Below, piece by piece: positions 8,487 through 17,558 of a stretch of 64,000 bases of DNA. The stretch is from Acinetobacter sp. WCHA45. Its GTDB lineage: Bacteria > Pseudomonadota > Gammaproteobacteria > Pseudomonadales > Moraxellaceae. Position numbers and translations under genes: made by a program. The notes beneath the pieces were generated by a model. It did no database searches, was not told the DNA's origin, and was given only the letters and a program-made list of their open reading frames with translations. Positions within the stretch are counted from its first letter, which is position 1. Every line of letters starts with the position of its first letter. The stretch covers positions 930,001 through 994,000 of the forward strand of contig NZ_CP028561.1 of assembly GCF_002165255.2 (NCBI RefSeq), read 5' to 3'.

Positions 8487-9157
8487 GTTGGAATTGTTTT
8501 TACGACTCCAAATTCAAAACGATCAGGCCAGTTGCAGACATCGGATACGATACATTCAGCACATTTAGGTTTACGTGCTATACAACAATAACGTCCATGC
8601 AAGATCAGCCAATGATGAGCATCGATAATAAATTCTTTAGGAATAACCTTAATTAATCGATCTTCGACTTCTAAAACATTTTTACCTACTGCCAAACCAG
8701 TACGATTGCCAACACGGAAAATATGGGTATCGACTGCCATAGTAGGGTGGCCAAAGGCGGTATTGAGCACGACGTTTGCCGTTTTACGCCCTACACCTGG
8801 TAAAGCTTCTAGTTCTTTTCGCGTTTCTGGAATTTGTCCTTGATATTGGTCAACTAAAATCTGACAAGTTTTGATCACATTTTCAGCTTTAGCGTTATAT
8901 AAGCCAATCGTCTTAATATATTCTTTTAAGCCATCAACCCCAAGATTTAAAATAGCTTGTGCAGTATTGGCAACGGCATAGAGTTTATCAGTGGCTTTGT
9001 TGACACTGACATCGGTTGCTTGCGCAGAAAGCAAAACAGCAATCAGTAACTCAAAAGGAGAGCTGTAGTTCAGCTCAGTTTGGGGATGTGGTCTTTGCGT
9101 ACGTAAACGTTCAAAAAAAGTCTGAACTTGTTTTTTGGTCATATTTTTGACAGGCAT
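8471..9157 (-). CDS. nth: Endonuclease III (DNA glycosylase/AP lyase)
   Basis: 228 aa. Endonuclease III removes oxidised pyrimidines in base excision repair and cleaves the abasic site. It has the helix-hairpin-helix LPGVGRKTANVV with the catalytic lysine, the catalytic aspartate in MAVDTHIFRV, and a C-terminal [4Fe-4S] motif C-x6-C-x2-C-x5-C (CIARKPKCAECIVSDVC). The start codon directly abuts the stop codon of the RnfB-like gene, as in the rnf-nth arrangement of enterobacteria, and AGGG within the end of that gene serves as its ribosome site. Length is slightly above the usual ~211 aa. Confidence 0.97.
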   Translation of the reverse strand: MPVKNMTKKQVQTFFERLRTQRPHPQTELNYSSPFELLIAVLLSAQATDVSVNKATDKLYAVANTAQAILNLGVDGLKEYIKTIGLYNAKAENVIKTCQILVDQYQGQIPETRKELEALPGVGRKTANVVLNTAFGHPTMAVDTHIFRVGNRTGLAVGKNVLEVEDRLIKVIPKEFIIDAHHWLILHGRYCCIARKPKCAECIVSDVCNWPDRFEFGVVKTIPTKNLS

Positions 9158-9958
9158 TTAGATTCCCTGTAATTCATTTAAGCATTTTTGCAAATCAAGC
9201 AATTGTGTTTGCTTGGATTCATCTGCACGTACACTTAACTGCTTTTCTAACTTTTTGATTTGCGTTCTAATTTTCGCAAGTTCAATTGTCGTTTTTGCAT
9301 CTAATACAGGATTTTCTTTCGGTTTATCCATGAGAGTGATCACGGGTACATTGTTAAGTGCTTGAGAAAATTGAGCAAAAAATTCGGTATCAATTTCAGC
9401 ACGAACAATCGGTCCTTTACGGCTCAAACGACGTTTTTCTTCTCTTTGAATATGCGCATAGTAACGATGTCTTAGATCATCTTGTTCAATAGTACGTTGT
9501 TGAACTGTAGGTAATGGATTGGAATCTGCGACAAGATCAATACAATCTACAGGACAGGGTGGAATACATAACTCACAACCTGTACATAGATCAGTCAAGA
9601 TACTATGCATTAATTTTCCGCTACCGATAATGGCATCAACAGGGCAGGCACTAATACATTTAGTACACCCGATACATTCATCTTCACGAATTATCGCTTT
9701 CATTTGTTGCGGTCGACCATCTGCTTGAATATCCCAAACACTCGGTTCCGCAATCATTGTTGGTCTTTTTAATAATGCTGCAAGTGCATCTGCAACGGGT
9801 TGCCCACCAGGAACGCATTTGTTTGCATCTTCACCTTCCACGATCGACTTTGCATAAGGTAAACAACCATCACGATGTCCACATAAACCACATTGCGTTT
9901 GTGGTAAAAGTTGGTCTACTTGAACGATAAGAGAGAGTTGTTGTGCTGAAACTGACAT
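9158..9958 (-). CDS. rnfB: RnfB-like iron-sulfur ferredoxin (orphan)
   Basis: 266 aa. The N-terminal domain has C23, C26, C32 and C48 in the spacing of the RnfB/ASKHA-type [4Fe-4S] motif, with one residue more than usual between the second and third cysteine. Two ferredoxin motifs follow: [15 protein letters not shown] and [15 protein letters not shown]. The C-terminus (about 160-266) is a charged, partly coiled-coil tail. RnfB normally passes electrons within the membrane RnfABCDGE complex. Here the hydrophobic N-terminal anchor of true RnfB is absent and no other rnf gene is nearby, so it probably acts as a soluble electron carrier. It is followed directly by nth. Confidence 0.85.
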   Translation of the reverse strand: MSVSAQQLSLIVQVDQLLPQTQCGLCGHRDGCLPYAKSIVEGEDANKCVPGGQPVADALAALLKRPTMIAEPSVWDIQADGRPQQMKAIIREDECIGCTKCISACPVDAIIGSGKLMHSILTDLCTGCELCIPPCPVDCIDLVADSNPLPTVQQRTIEQDDLRHRYYAHIQREEKRRLSRKGPIVRAEIDTEFFAQFSQALNNVPVITLMDKPKENPVLDAKTTIELAKIRTQIKKLEKQLSVRADESKQTQLLDLQKCLNELQGI

Positions 9959-10343
9959 GAAAGAAGATAAGATAAAAACAATGTCGTTATTATAGCAAAG
10001 AATAGTTTAATCGGCGGCAATCGTTGCTTAAATCTACTTTTTATAGATTTTTATTTTTGCAATTTTATAGTGCTAATATTGTTTTATTTTAGTGCTAAAT
10101 CTTGTATTTCGAATGATTTCTAATGCCTTATTACTAGGTTAAATGCTTATTTAAGCTATTTTTTTGAATATTTATTATAAAAATAATGAATATTTTTTAA
10201 ATTAAGATATTGATTTAAAATAATAAAAAATATTATTTATGAAGATTGGGTTGAGAGTTGATCATAAAGGGTATTAAATGTGTTTAATATTCTATTTTGG
10301 TGCATTTTTTGCACTAAATTAAATCACTATCTGGGGGTGAGAG
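9959..10343. promoter_or_regulatory. AT-rich regulatory region upstream of gdhA
   Basis: 385 bp without a gene. Direct repeats TAGTGCTAA occur at 10068-10076 and 10090-10098, 22 bp (two helical turns) apart. A dyad TTTGGTGCA / TGCACTAAA lies at 10296-10318, just before the gdhA ribosome site; its right arm is the reverse complement of the same core (TTTAGTGC). The middle (10140-10250) is extremely AT-rich. Likely an operator region for nitrogen control of gdhA; the regulator cannot be told from sequence alone. Confidence 0.5.
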
Positions 10344-11687
10344 TTGAAATACGATAGCTTAAATGATTTCTTGGAGTATGTTAAAGCTAGAGATCCATAT
10401 CAACCTGAGTTTTTACAAGCAGTAGAAGAGGTCATGACGAGTTTATGGCCTTTTATACAGAAAAATCCTAAATACGCTCAATACGGTTTGTTAGAGCGTT
10501 TGGTTGAGCCTGAACGTGTTATTCAGTTTCGTGTATCGTGGATGGATGACCAAGGTCAAACTCATGTAAATCGAGCTTTTCGGATTCAATTTAATTCAGC
10601 GATTGGGCCATTTAAAGGTGGCATGCGTTTTCATCCTTCAGTAAATTTATCGATTTTAAAATTTTTGGGTTTTGAGCAAACTTTTAAAAATGCATTAACG
10701 ACTCTCCCTATGGGGGGTGGTAAAGGTGGTTCAGACTTTGATCCAAAAGGAAAGTCAGAAGCTGAAATTATGCGTTTTTGCCAAGCGTTAATGTTGGAGT
10801 TATATCGTCATTTAGGTTCAGATACCGATATTCCAGCAGGTGATATCGGGGTTGGTGGTCGTGAAGTAGGCTTCATGGCGGGGATGATGAAAAAGCTGAG
10901 TAATGATACGGCTTGTGTTTTTACGGGCAAAGGTATTTCTTTTGGCGGAAGTTTAATGCGTCCAGAAGCGACTGGTTATGGCACTGTTTATTTTGCTGAA
11001 GAAATGCTGAAAACTCGTGGTGATAGCTTTGCAGGAAAAACGGTTTCGATTTCGGGTTCGGGAAATGTAGCGCAATTTGCCGCTGAAAAAGCTATGTTTT
11101 TGGGTGCAAAAGTGGTGACTCTGTCAGATTCGAATGGCACTGTTTTTGTAAAAAATGGTTTTACTGATGCATTACTTGCCGAAGTGATGGAGCTGAAAAA
11201 TATCAAGCGTGGACGTATTTCAGAGTTTGCATCGAAGCATGGTTTTGAATATTTTGAGGGTAAAACCCCTTGGCATATTCCTGTTGATATCGCATTACCT
11301 TGTGCCACTCAAAATGAGCTAGGTGCAGAAGATGCAAAATTATTACTAGAAAATGGTGTGATGTGTGTTGCAGAAGGAGCCAACATGCCATCTACCTTGG
11401 ACGCAGTTGAACAATTTATCGCAGCTAAGATTTTGTATGCACCAGGTAAAGCATCAAATGCGGGCGGAGTTGCAACTTCTGGTCTTGAGATGTCTCAAAA
11501 TGCGTTACGTTTTGGTTGGACACATGGTGAAGTTGATGAACGCTTACATGCCATCATGAAAGATATTCATGCTAATTGCTTAAAATATGGGACCAAAGAA
11601 GATGGTACTGTCAATTATGTTGATGGTGCAAATATTGCTGGTTTCGTCAAAGTAGCAGATGCCATTCTTGCGCAGGGTATTTATTAA
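10344..11687 (+). CDS. gdhA: NADP-specific glutamate dehydrogenase
   Basis: 447 aa, the usual length for the hexameric bacterial enzyme. It makes glutamate from 2-oxoglutarate, ammonia and NADPH. Visible are the substrate-binding region KGGMRFHPSVN, the catalytic lysine block LPMGGGKGGSDFDPKGKS, the DIPAGDIGVGGREVG segment, the Rossmann glycines in SISGSGNVAQFA, and CAEGANMPST. Translation appears to start at TTG 10344, with GGGGGTGAG six to eight bases upstream; no in-frame ATG gives a full N-terminus. The long AT-rich upstream region with repeated half-sites suggests regulated transcription. Confidence 0.97.
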   Translation: MKYDSLNDFLEYVKARDPYQPEFLQAVEEVMTSLWPFIQKNPKYAQYGLLERLVEPERVIQFRVSWMDDQGQTHVNRAFRIQFNSAIGPFKGGMRFHPSVNLSILKFLGFEQTFKNALTTLPMGGGKGGSDFDPKGKSEAEIMRFCQALMLELYRHLGSDTDIPAGDIGVGGREVGFMAGMMKKLSNDTACVFTGKGISFGGSLMRPEATGYGTVYFAEEMLKTRGDSFAGKTVSISGSGNVAQFAAEKAMFLGAKVVTLSDSNGTVFVKNGFTDALLAEVMELKNIKRGRISEFASKHGFEYFEGKTPWHIPVDIALPCATQNELGAEDAKLLLENGVMCVAEGANMPSTLDAVEQFIAAKILYAPGKASNAGGVATSGLEMSQNALRFGWTHGEVDERLHAIMKDIHANCLKYGTKEDGTVNYVDGANIAGFVKVADAILAQGIY

Positions 11688-11689
11688 GG

Positions 11690-11726
11690 GTCTCCTAAAC
11701 TCCCGCTTTAATAAAGAGGGGATTTC
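11690..11726. repeat. Dispersed short palindrome, copy 1
   Basis: TCTCCTAAACTCCCGCTTTAATAAAGAGGGGATTT is closely similar to the element at 23575-23618 (TCTCCCTAAATCCCTCTTTATAAAAGAGGGACTTT). The core is an imperfect inverted repeat CCC.CTTTA..TAAAG.GGG. It lies between the gdhA stop and its terminator. Confidence 0.7.
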
Positions 11727-11730
11727 CATA

Positions 11731-11764
11731 AAAAATCCGATGTTGAAAAACATCGGATTTTTTT
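11731..11764 (+). terminator. Terminator of gdhA (possibly bidirectional)
   Basis: A perfect 14-bp stem (11731-11744 with 11749-11762) has a GAAA loop and a T run. The A run on the left could also stop transcription of the convergent lipoprotein gene. Confidence 0.93.
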
Positions 11765-11776
11765 AACTGGCTAAAA

Positions 11777-12538
11777 TTATGGTTTTTTCACGATTTCTTG
11801 TTCAACGACCATATCTAACACATCTGCAATACTTGATTGATCGGCAGCAGGGTTTTTAATGTCGAAACGTTTAACTCGAACGATCACACGTTGGTTTGGA
11901 TTATGTTCAAAACCTTCGATTTGACCATAGTAAAGTGACCAATTTTTATCAGCGTATGTTTTGATGCCTTTATCGTCATATTTAATTTCACGAACTTGCA
12001 TACAAGTTTGTGGTGCTACACCCGTACATGATTTAGTTTGTGGTGAAATTTCGAGGAAAACGATTTTACCTTCAGACTGGTATTTTGCTTCAGCTGTCAT
12101 TTTACCAAGGAACGTATATTTTTGACCTTTACTATCAGTTATCGTCAAGATCGCTTGATCATTTTGGGTACTGAGTGTGAAAGGAGCTTTTTTCTCACTA
12201 AAAATATCAGCAGATAAGCGTTCTTGTTGCATTAAATCATCCGCACACGCCATCATTGTTGATGCCAGTGGTGAGGTTACAATGGTATTACCTTCAACTT
12301 TCCAAGTCCCGCCTTGATTATTACAACCAGTTTGAATAGATAATCGTTGATTATCATCGAAAGATAAAACTAAAGGTTTTGATGCTTTTGAACCTTGATA
12401 AGTCCAATTATATTCAGTTAAATTTTTTGCTGCTGTTGTATTAATTTGAGAAATAACATTATCAGTTACATTTTGTACAGTTTGGCACGCCATCAAAGAA
12501 AGCTGTAATAAGGCAAGAACTAAATATTTAATTTTCAT
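11777..12538 (-). CDS. META-domain and DUF4377-type lipoprotein
   Basis: 253 aa from ATG 12538 (the longer frame starts at TTG 12544). The signal peptide ends in the lipobox LMAC, so it is a predicted lipoprotein. Residues 40-145 look like a META/HslJ domain: LSIQTGCNNQGG and the later MACADDLMQQE, with the two cysteines that pair in HslJ-type domains. The C-terminal third resembles the DUF4377 extension, with a pair of cysteines in KSCTGVAPQTCMQVRE. Such proteins sit in the outer membrane or periplasm and are linked to envelope stress or antibiotic response; the exact role is unknown. It converges on gdhA and is a single-gene unit. Confidence 0.8.
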   Translation of the reverse strand: MKIKYLVLALLQLSLMACQTVQNVTDNVISQINTTAAKNLTEYNWTYQGSKASKPLVLSFDDNQRLSIQTGCNNQGGTWKVEGNTIVTSPLASTMMACADDLMQQERLSADIFSEKKAPFTLSTQNDQAILTITDSKGQKYTFLGKMTAEAKYQSEGKIVFLEISPQTKSCTGVAPQTCMQVREIKYDDKGIKTYADKNWSLYYGQIEGFEHNPNQRVIVRVKRFDIKNPAADQSSIADVLDMVVEQEIVKKP

Positions 12539-12719
12539 AGTCAAACAACAGTAAATAAATAACAGTCATTAGCTTAAAGTATTCTTAAAAAAATAAAATG
12601 TAATCAGTTTATGGATTAAGTTCGTTAAATATATCTATTTGTAAATTTTAAGAAAATTGATTAGGGAAATGGCTCACCCAAATATAAGTAAGCCATTTGA
12701 AAAGTCTGATGTTTGGTTT

Positions 12720-13493
12720 TTAATCAAAACGATAAATATCCATACCTAATGATCCCATTGAAAAACTACTATGCACGATACTAAAACGATGACCTGTTCC
12801 CATTGCAAAGAATAATGGTGCAAAATGTTCAAGGGTAGGATGATTTCGTTGCACGTAGGGTAAAGATGGCCAGTCAAGTACAGCGTCATAATCTTGATGA
12901 TTCAGTTTACTAACTACACTATTCCGAAATGTGCTTGCCCATATTGGAACTTCAGCATCTGCATGCCATGAAAGTTCAGAGAGATTATGGGTAATGCTAC
13001 CAGAGCCAATTAATAAAATTTGTTGTTCACGTAAAGGTGCTAAAACTTGCCCGATTTTGTAAATCTGGTCAGCATTCATTTCGATGGGTAAGGAAATTTC
13101 AATCACAGGAATATCGGCTTCTGGATACATATGCAATAAAGGCATCCATACACCGTGATCTCGTGGTCGTGTGCTATTTGCATGTGCAGGAATATCTGCT
13201 TCTGCAAATAGAGTCAGTATTTCCTCAGCAAGTTTTGGAGCGCCCGCAGCAGGATAACGGATCTCATAAAGTTCAGGAGGGAAACCACGAAAATCATGCC
13301 ACGTTTGAGCTCGAGTTGATGTACTTACTTCTAGCGCTTGGCTTTCCCAATGAGCAGACATCACAATAATTGCTTGGGGTTTTGGTAAATTATTGCTTAA
13401 ACGATGCAATGCGGGACCCACTTGTTCAGGATCAAGTGCAAGCATGGGAGAACCATGAGAAATAAATAACCCGGGTAAAGTCTGGAAATTCAT
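12720..13493 (-). CDS. ygiD: DODA-type extradiol dioxygenase family protein
   Basis: 257 aa, the size of YgiD-type class III ring-cleaving dioxygenases (4,5-DOPA dioxygenase family). Likely metal ligands are in ISHGSPMLAL (N-terminal His), MSAHWES and GSGSITHNLSEL; PRDHGVWMPL is another conserved block. The family is zinc- or iron-dependent and opens catechol rings; the natural substrate in Acinetobacter is not known. It stands alone between the lipoprotein gene and rlmH. Confidence 0.9.
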   Translation of the reverse strand: MNFQTLPGLFISHGSPMLALDPEQVGPALHRLSNNLPKPQAIIVMSAHWESQALEVSTSTRAQTWHDFRGFPPELYEIRYPAAGAPKLAEEILTLFAEADIPAHANSTRPRDHGVWMPLLHMYPEADIPVIEISLPIEMNADQIYKIGQVLAPLREQQILLIGSGSITHNLSELSWHADAEVPIWASTFRNSVVSKLNHQDYDAVLDWPSLPYVQRNHPTLEHFAPLFFAMGTGHRFSIVHSSFSMGSLGMDIYRFD

Positions 13494-13593
13494 AGATAAG
13501 CACCTGATTGGAAATACATCATTATCGTGACAAATTCATGAGAACAATGACAGCCCTTAAACATCAACAGATTGTTCTATAATCAGAACAATT

Positions 13594-14073
13594 TTAAGCA
13601 CGATGATAAGGATGATTATGATTGATACTCATCGCTCTATAAAGTTGTTCAATCAGTAGAATACGAACCATTGGATGTGGCATGGTCAATTTAGAAAGAG
13701 ACCAATGCCAAGCTGCTGCTTTACGAACTGCGTCTGAATGTCCATCAGGACCACCAATCGCAAGAGCAATATCATTGCCTTCAAGCATCCATTGTTTCAT
13801 GGTATCTGCCAGTTTTTCTGTACTGAGTTCTCGACCACCTACTTCTAAGGCAATTAACGTTTCATTGGGTTTAAGTGCATTTAAAATACTATCACCTTCA
13901 ATTTGACAATATTTTAAAATATCTGCTTCGGAATCATTTTTGCCTCGTTTTGCCATCGGGAGTTCAATCACTTGAGTTTGTACAAAAGGTTGAATGCGTT
14001 TGAAATAGTCTTCAAATCCAGTTAACACCCAAGCAGGCATTTTTTGCCCGATAGTCAGAATACGAATTTTCAT
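13594..14073 (-). CDS. rlmH: 23S rRNA (pseudouridine1915-N3)-methyltransferase
   Basis: 159 aa, the normal length of RlmH. This SPOUT-fold enzyme methylates pseudouridine 1915 in helix 69 of 23S rRNA, using SAM, on the assembled 70S ribosome. Visible are the N-terminal RILTIGQKMPAWV, the SAM-binding knot region IALAIGGPDGHS and the C-terminal signature MSINHNHPYHRA. It is encoded alone here, not with rsfS as in enterobacteria. Confidence 0.97.
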   Translation of the reverse strand: MKIRILTIGQKMPAWVLTGFEDYFKRIQPFVQTQVIELPMAKRGKNDSEADILKYCQIEGDSILNALKPNETLIALEVGGRELSTEKLADTMKQWMLEGNDIALAIGGPDGHSDAVRKAAAWHWSLSKLTMPHPMVRILLIEQLYRAMSINHNHPYHRA

Positions 14074-14183
14074 AGAATAAATAGATCGAGAAATTACGCC
14101 TATTATAAACAGTGTTCTTTATCGATAGTGATCAGCATGAAAGGGAATAGTCGCTGAAAGTGTATTTATTGATTACGTTGTAT

Positions 14184-14330
14184 AAAAAACGCAGCTCAAA
14201 ATTGCGTTTGAGCTGCGATCAAAGTGTCATCAGTCTGGAGTTCGGATGACACTAAAAAATGAGTTCACTGAGTCAAGCTTCATCTTTATTTTTATCGACT
14301 CTATTTTATTATGCAATATATTGGTTGTTT
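14184..14330 (-). ncRNA. Candidate small RNA with two hairpins and terminator
   Basis: On the minus strand, beyond the lon terminator, come a 9-bp hairpin (arms 14253-14245 and 14231-14223) and then an 11-bp hairpin (arms 14217-14207 and 14200-14190) followed by TTTTTT. The second is a textbook intrinsic terminator, but no gene ends there. A weak promoter-like pair (TTGAAA near 14334, AT-rich -10 near 14305) lies upstream. I infer a transcript of roughly 120-140 nt; its 5' end is uncertain and I match it to no known RNA family. Confidence 0.35.
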
Positions 14331-14339
14331 TTCAACCAA
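14321..14339. repeat. Perfect inverted repeat between lon terminator and candidate sRNA
   Basis: TTGGTTG-TTTTT-CAACCAA: seven-base perfect arms around five T. There is no T run after it in either direction. It could be an operator or the leader hairpin of the candidate small RNA. Confidence 0.4.
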
Positions 14340-14349
14340 ATTATGTAAC

Positions 14350-14375
14350 AAAAAAAGAGAGCCGAAGCTCTCTTT
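14350..14375 (-). terminator. Terminator of lon
   Basis: On the minus strand the stem AAAGAGAGC / GCTCTCTTT has a TTCG tetraloop and is followed by a T run, 21 bp after the lon stop. Confidence 0.92.
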
Positions 14376-14396
14376 AATTTTCATCTACTTACTTGT

Positions 14397-16826
14397 TTAA
14401 TGGCGCGCAGCTTTTGCTTCTTCTACTGGTTTAACAATAGGCGTTTTAGGTAAAGGCTTCGGCGTATCCGTTAATGCTAAAGGTAAGATCTCATCAATGC
14501 TTTTTACAGCTTTGATTTCTAAGCCTTCTTTTACATTGTCAGGAATCTCAGCCAAGTCACGAACGTTATCTTGTGGAATAAAAACTAATTTAATTCCACC
14601 ACGGTGAGCTGCAAGAAGTTTTTCTTTTAGACCACCAATACGCATCGCACGACCACCTAGACTCGTTTCACCTGTCATCGCAATGTCTGGACGAATCGCA
14701 ATACTAGTAAATGCCGATACAAGGGCAGTGGTCAGCGCCAAACCAGCCGATGGGCCATCTTTTGGTGTTGCACCTTCTGGTAAGTGAACGTGTACATCAG
14801 TTTCTTCAAAACGAGAAGCTTCAATACCTAGTTCATCGGCACGCGTGCGTACTAAAGTCATTGCTGTAGTAATAGATTCTTTCATTACATCACCAAGTGA
14901 ACCCGTGGTAATGAATTTACCTTTACCTTTTACAGCCGCAACTTCAATGGTCAGCAACTCACCACCCACCGAAGTCCATGCCAGGCCATTGACACGACCG
15001 ACTTGCGCTTCATCCTCCGCAACACCAAAGTCAAACTTGTGTGGACCCAGATATTCAGGAAGATTTGCCGATGTCACATCAAGCTGTAAGTTTTTAGATT
15101 TTTTGCTGACTGCTTCTTTAACAACTTTACGTGCAATTTTAGACACTTCACGCTCTAAACTACGTACACCAGCTTCACGTGTATAACGTTGCACGATGTC
15201 ACGAATCGCTTCTTCATGAATTGTTAATTCTTTTGCACGTAAACCATTGTTCTTGATTGCTTTCGGAACAAGGTAGCGTTCAGCAATATTTACTTTTTCA
15301 TCTTCGGTATAACCCGGTAAACGAATGACTTCCATACGATCCAGCAAAGCTTCAGGAATATTCATGCTGTTAGCTGTACAGATGAACATGACTTCTGAAA
15401 GATCAAGATCAAGGTCTAAATAATGATCGTTGAACTTGCTATTTTGTGATGGATCAAGTACTTCCAATAATGCTGATGCAGGATCGCCACGGTAGTCTTG
15501 TGCCATCTTGTCAATTTCGTCGAGTAAGAACAGTGGGTTCTTCACGCCAACTTTTGTTAAAGATTGTACAATTTTACCCGGCATCGCACCTATGTAAGTA
15601 CGACGGTGACCACGGATCTCAGCTTCATCACGTACACCACCAAGCGCCATGCGAACAAACTCACGACCTGTTGCTTTAGCAACAGACTCACCAAGTGATG
15701 TTTTACCCACACCTGGAGGACCAACTAGACAAAGAATAGGACCACGGAGTTTTTTCACACGCGACTGAACTGCAAGATATTCAACAATACGATCTTTGAC
15801 GTCATCTAAGCCATAATGATCTGCATCCAGAATTTCTTGTGCTTTTGCTAAGTTAATGCTGACTTTGCTTGCCTTGTTCCAAGGTGTATCTAGAATCACT
15901 TCTAAATAGTTGCGAACAACTGCCGCTTCACTTGAAGCAGGTTGCATTGCTTTGAGTTTACGAAACTCAGCTTCAGCTTTTTTACGTACATGTTCAGGTA
16001 AGTCAGCTTCAGCAAGACGCTTCTCAATCTCAGCAACATCATCCTCAGCACCGCCGTTCATATCAGAAAGTTCACGTTGAATAACTTTCATTTTTTCATT
16101 TAGAAAGTATTCTCGTTGATTCTTTTCCATCTGACGTTTAACACTGTCATGCAACGTTTGTTCAATTTGCTGTTCAGCAGATTGATTCATCAAGTAGCTC
16201 ATCAACTCTTGCAAATGCGCTTCAAACTCGTCGTGCTCTAAAAACTTTTGTTTCACTTCGATATTTAAAGGTACACGAGTTGCAACAAAGAACATTAATT
16301 GTAATAAGTCTTCGATTTTATTTGCTGCTGCAACAAGTTCACGTGCATTACGTAATTTCGCTTCAGCATATTGAGCGAATAGGGTACGCAATTCGTTTAA
16401 GCGAGTTGCTTGAGCTTCCTTATCCAATGGTAATGTAATTGGACTGAGAGTGTGCTCGGCAGTCAAGTATTCTTCACCATCAATGATACGCTCTAATTTA
16501 GAACGATGCAGACCTTCAATCAGTACTTTAATGCAGTTTTCATCATTTTCATGATTTACGACTTGTACGATTTTAGCCACAGTTCCATATTGATAGAGGT
16601 TATCGTGATCAATTTCTTCTGTAAGCGAATCTTTTTGCGCAACTACAAATACTAAATTGTCACCGTTACGAGCCACATCCACTGCATTGATCGATTTTTC
16701 ACGACCCACAAATAGCGCAATTTGCATGTGTGGATAGACCACAACATCACGCAATGCTAAGAGTGGTAATACACTTGGAACCTGTGGCTCTAAGCTTGAT
16801 TCATTATTTAAAATATATTCAGACAT
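14397..16826 (-). CDS. lon: ATP-dependent protease Lon
   Basis: 809 aa from ATG 16826, chosen because AGGAG lies six bases upstream (the longer frame would begin at GTG 16832). Lon is the cytosolic AAA+ protease that degrades misfolded and regulatory proteins. Domain order: the N-terminal substrate-binding domain (about 15-210, starting VLPLLALRDVVVYPHM), a coiled-coil helical region (230-310), the AAA+ module with Walker A GPPGVGKTS and Walker B FLLDEIDKM, and the protease domain with the Ser-Lys dyad in PKDGPSAGLA and the later lysine in GGLKEKLLAA. The full family length is present. It is monocistronic with its own terminator. Confidence 0.98.
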   Translation of the reverse strand: MSEYILNNESSLEPQVPSVLPLLALRDVVVYPHMQIALFVGREKSINAVDVARNGDNLVFVVAQKDSLTEEIDHDNLYQYGTVAKIVQVVNHENDENCIKVLIEGLHRSKLERIIDGEEYLTAEHTLSPITLPLDKEAQATRLNELRTLFAQYAEAKLRNARELVAAANKIEDLLQLMFFVATRVPLNIEVKQKFLEHDEFEAHLQELMSYLMNQSAEQQIEQTLHDSVKRQMEKNQREYFLNEKMKVIQRELSDMNGGAEDDVAEIEKRLAEADLPEHVRKKAEAEFRKLKAMQPASSEAAVVRNYLEVILDTPWNKASKVSINLAKAQEILDADHYGLDDVKDRIVEYLAVQSRVKKLRGPILCLVGPPGVGKTSLGESVAKATGREFVRMALGGVRDEAEIRGHRRTYIGAMPGKIVQSLTKVGVKNPLFLLDEIDKMAQDYRGDPASALLEVLDPSQNSKFNDHYLDLDLDLSEVMFICTANSMNIPEALLDRMEVIRLPGYTEDEKVNIAERYLVPKAIKNNGLRAKELTIHEEAIRDIVQRYTREAGVRSLEREVSKIARKVVKEAVSKKSKNLQLDVTSANLPEYLGPHKFDFGVAEDEAQVGRVNGLAWTSVGGELLTIEVAAVKGKGKFITTGSLGDVMKESITTAMTLVRTRADELGIEASRFEETDVHVHLPEGATPKDGPSAGLALTTALVSAFTSIAIRPDIAMTGETSLGGRAMRIGGLKEKLLAAHRGGIKLVFIPQDNVRDLAEIPDNVKEGLEIKAVKSIDEILPLALTDTPKPLPKTPIVKPVEEAKAARH

Positions 16827-16970
16827 GGGCACTCCTAATGAGTGACAACGGTGTTGCCATGTTTTTTATAGTGATGTGCATTTCAAAAATTACAAGGGTT
16901 TTTACTTAGAAAATATTAAAAAAAGACTAAATTGGTCGGTTTTTTTCTAAAAAATATTAGAACAATAAGG

Positions 16971-17558
16971 TTAAGGCTTGAAAATATAGAACTTTTTAGG
17001 TGTTAGTAAGCCATGAATCGGTTGATCCCATTTTTGTCTGGGTAAAGTTTGATCAATATATTGAAATGTATGAGCGAGACCCAAACGAAAAGGTCGATGC
17101 GGCGCACTTGCCAAAGTACGATCATAGAAACCACCTCCCATGCCGATTCTTGTTCCTAAGTGATCACAGGCCAATAAAGGCATAATCAGTAAATCTAAAG
17201 TAGCTACATGCTGACCACGCGATGCGATTGGTTCTTTCATACCCAGAGGATGGTGTGAAAAGCGTTTATTTAAGTATTGACTGGAGCTGATTTTTACCCA
17301 TACAAGTTCTTGATTCATCGTGCAGATCATGGGTAGGTAAACGAGTTTTTTGTGTTTAAAACAAAGTTGAATGAGTTTGTGAGTGTGCACTTCGCCAAAA
17401 GCATGAAGATATAATCCAACGCTTTTTGCACACTTGAATTGAGGTATTGATCTGAGGCGATTTAAAGCGTCTTGCTCACTTTTTTTATGTTCAAAGCGAT
17501 TCACTCGTTTTCTTTTTAAACGAATATCTTTTCTGAGTACATGTAAATCACTATTCAT
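16971..17558 (-). CDS. ygfA: 5-formyltetrahydrofolate cyclo-ligase family protein
   Basis: 195 aa from ATG 17558 (a TTG at 17567 extends the frame). It converts 5-formyl-THF to 5,10-methenyl-THF with ATP. The family signature is RIGMGGGFYDRTLA near the C-terminus; the basic N-terminus (LRKDIRLKRKRVNRF) and LPLLACDHLGTR are also typical. In many gammaproteobacteria ygfA lies directly after 6S RNA and zapA; here those two are at 21763 and 22023 on the same strand, about 4.2 kb away, with a metal-resistance block in between. Confidence 0.92.
   Translation of the reverse strand: MNSDLHVLRKDIRLKRKRVNRFEHKKSEQDALNRLRSIPQFKCAKSVGLYLHAFGEVHTHKLIQLCFKHKKLVYLPMICTMNQELVWVKISSSQYLNKRFSHHPLGMKEPIASRGQHVATLDLLIMPLLACDHLGTRIGMGGGFYDRTLASAPHRPFRLGLAHTFQYIDQTLPRQKWDQPIHGLLTPKKFYIFKP

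Noticed and set aside
9959..10343. Riboswitch upstream of gdhA
   Set aside because: Only a short hairpin and AT-rich DNA; no motif of a known glutamine or other riboswitch class.
14845..15186. 113-aa plus-strand ORF inside lon
   Set aside because: Antisense shadow of the conserved Lon protease domain.
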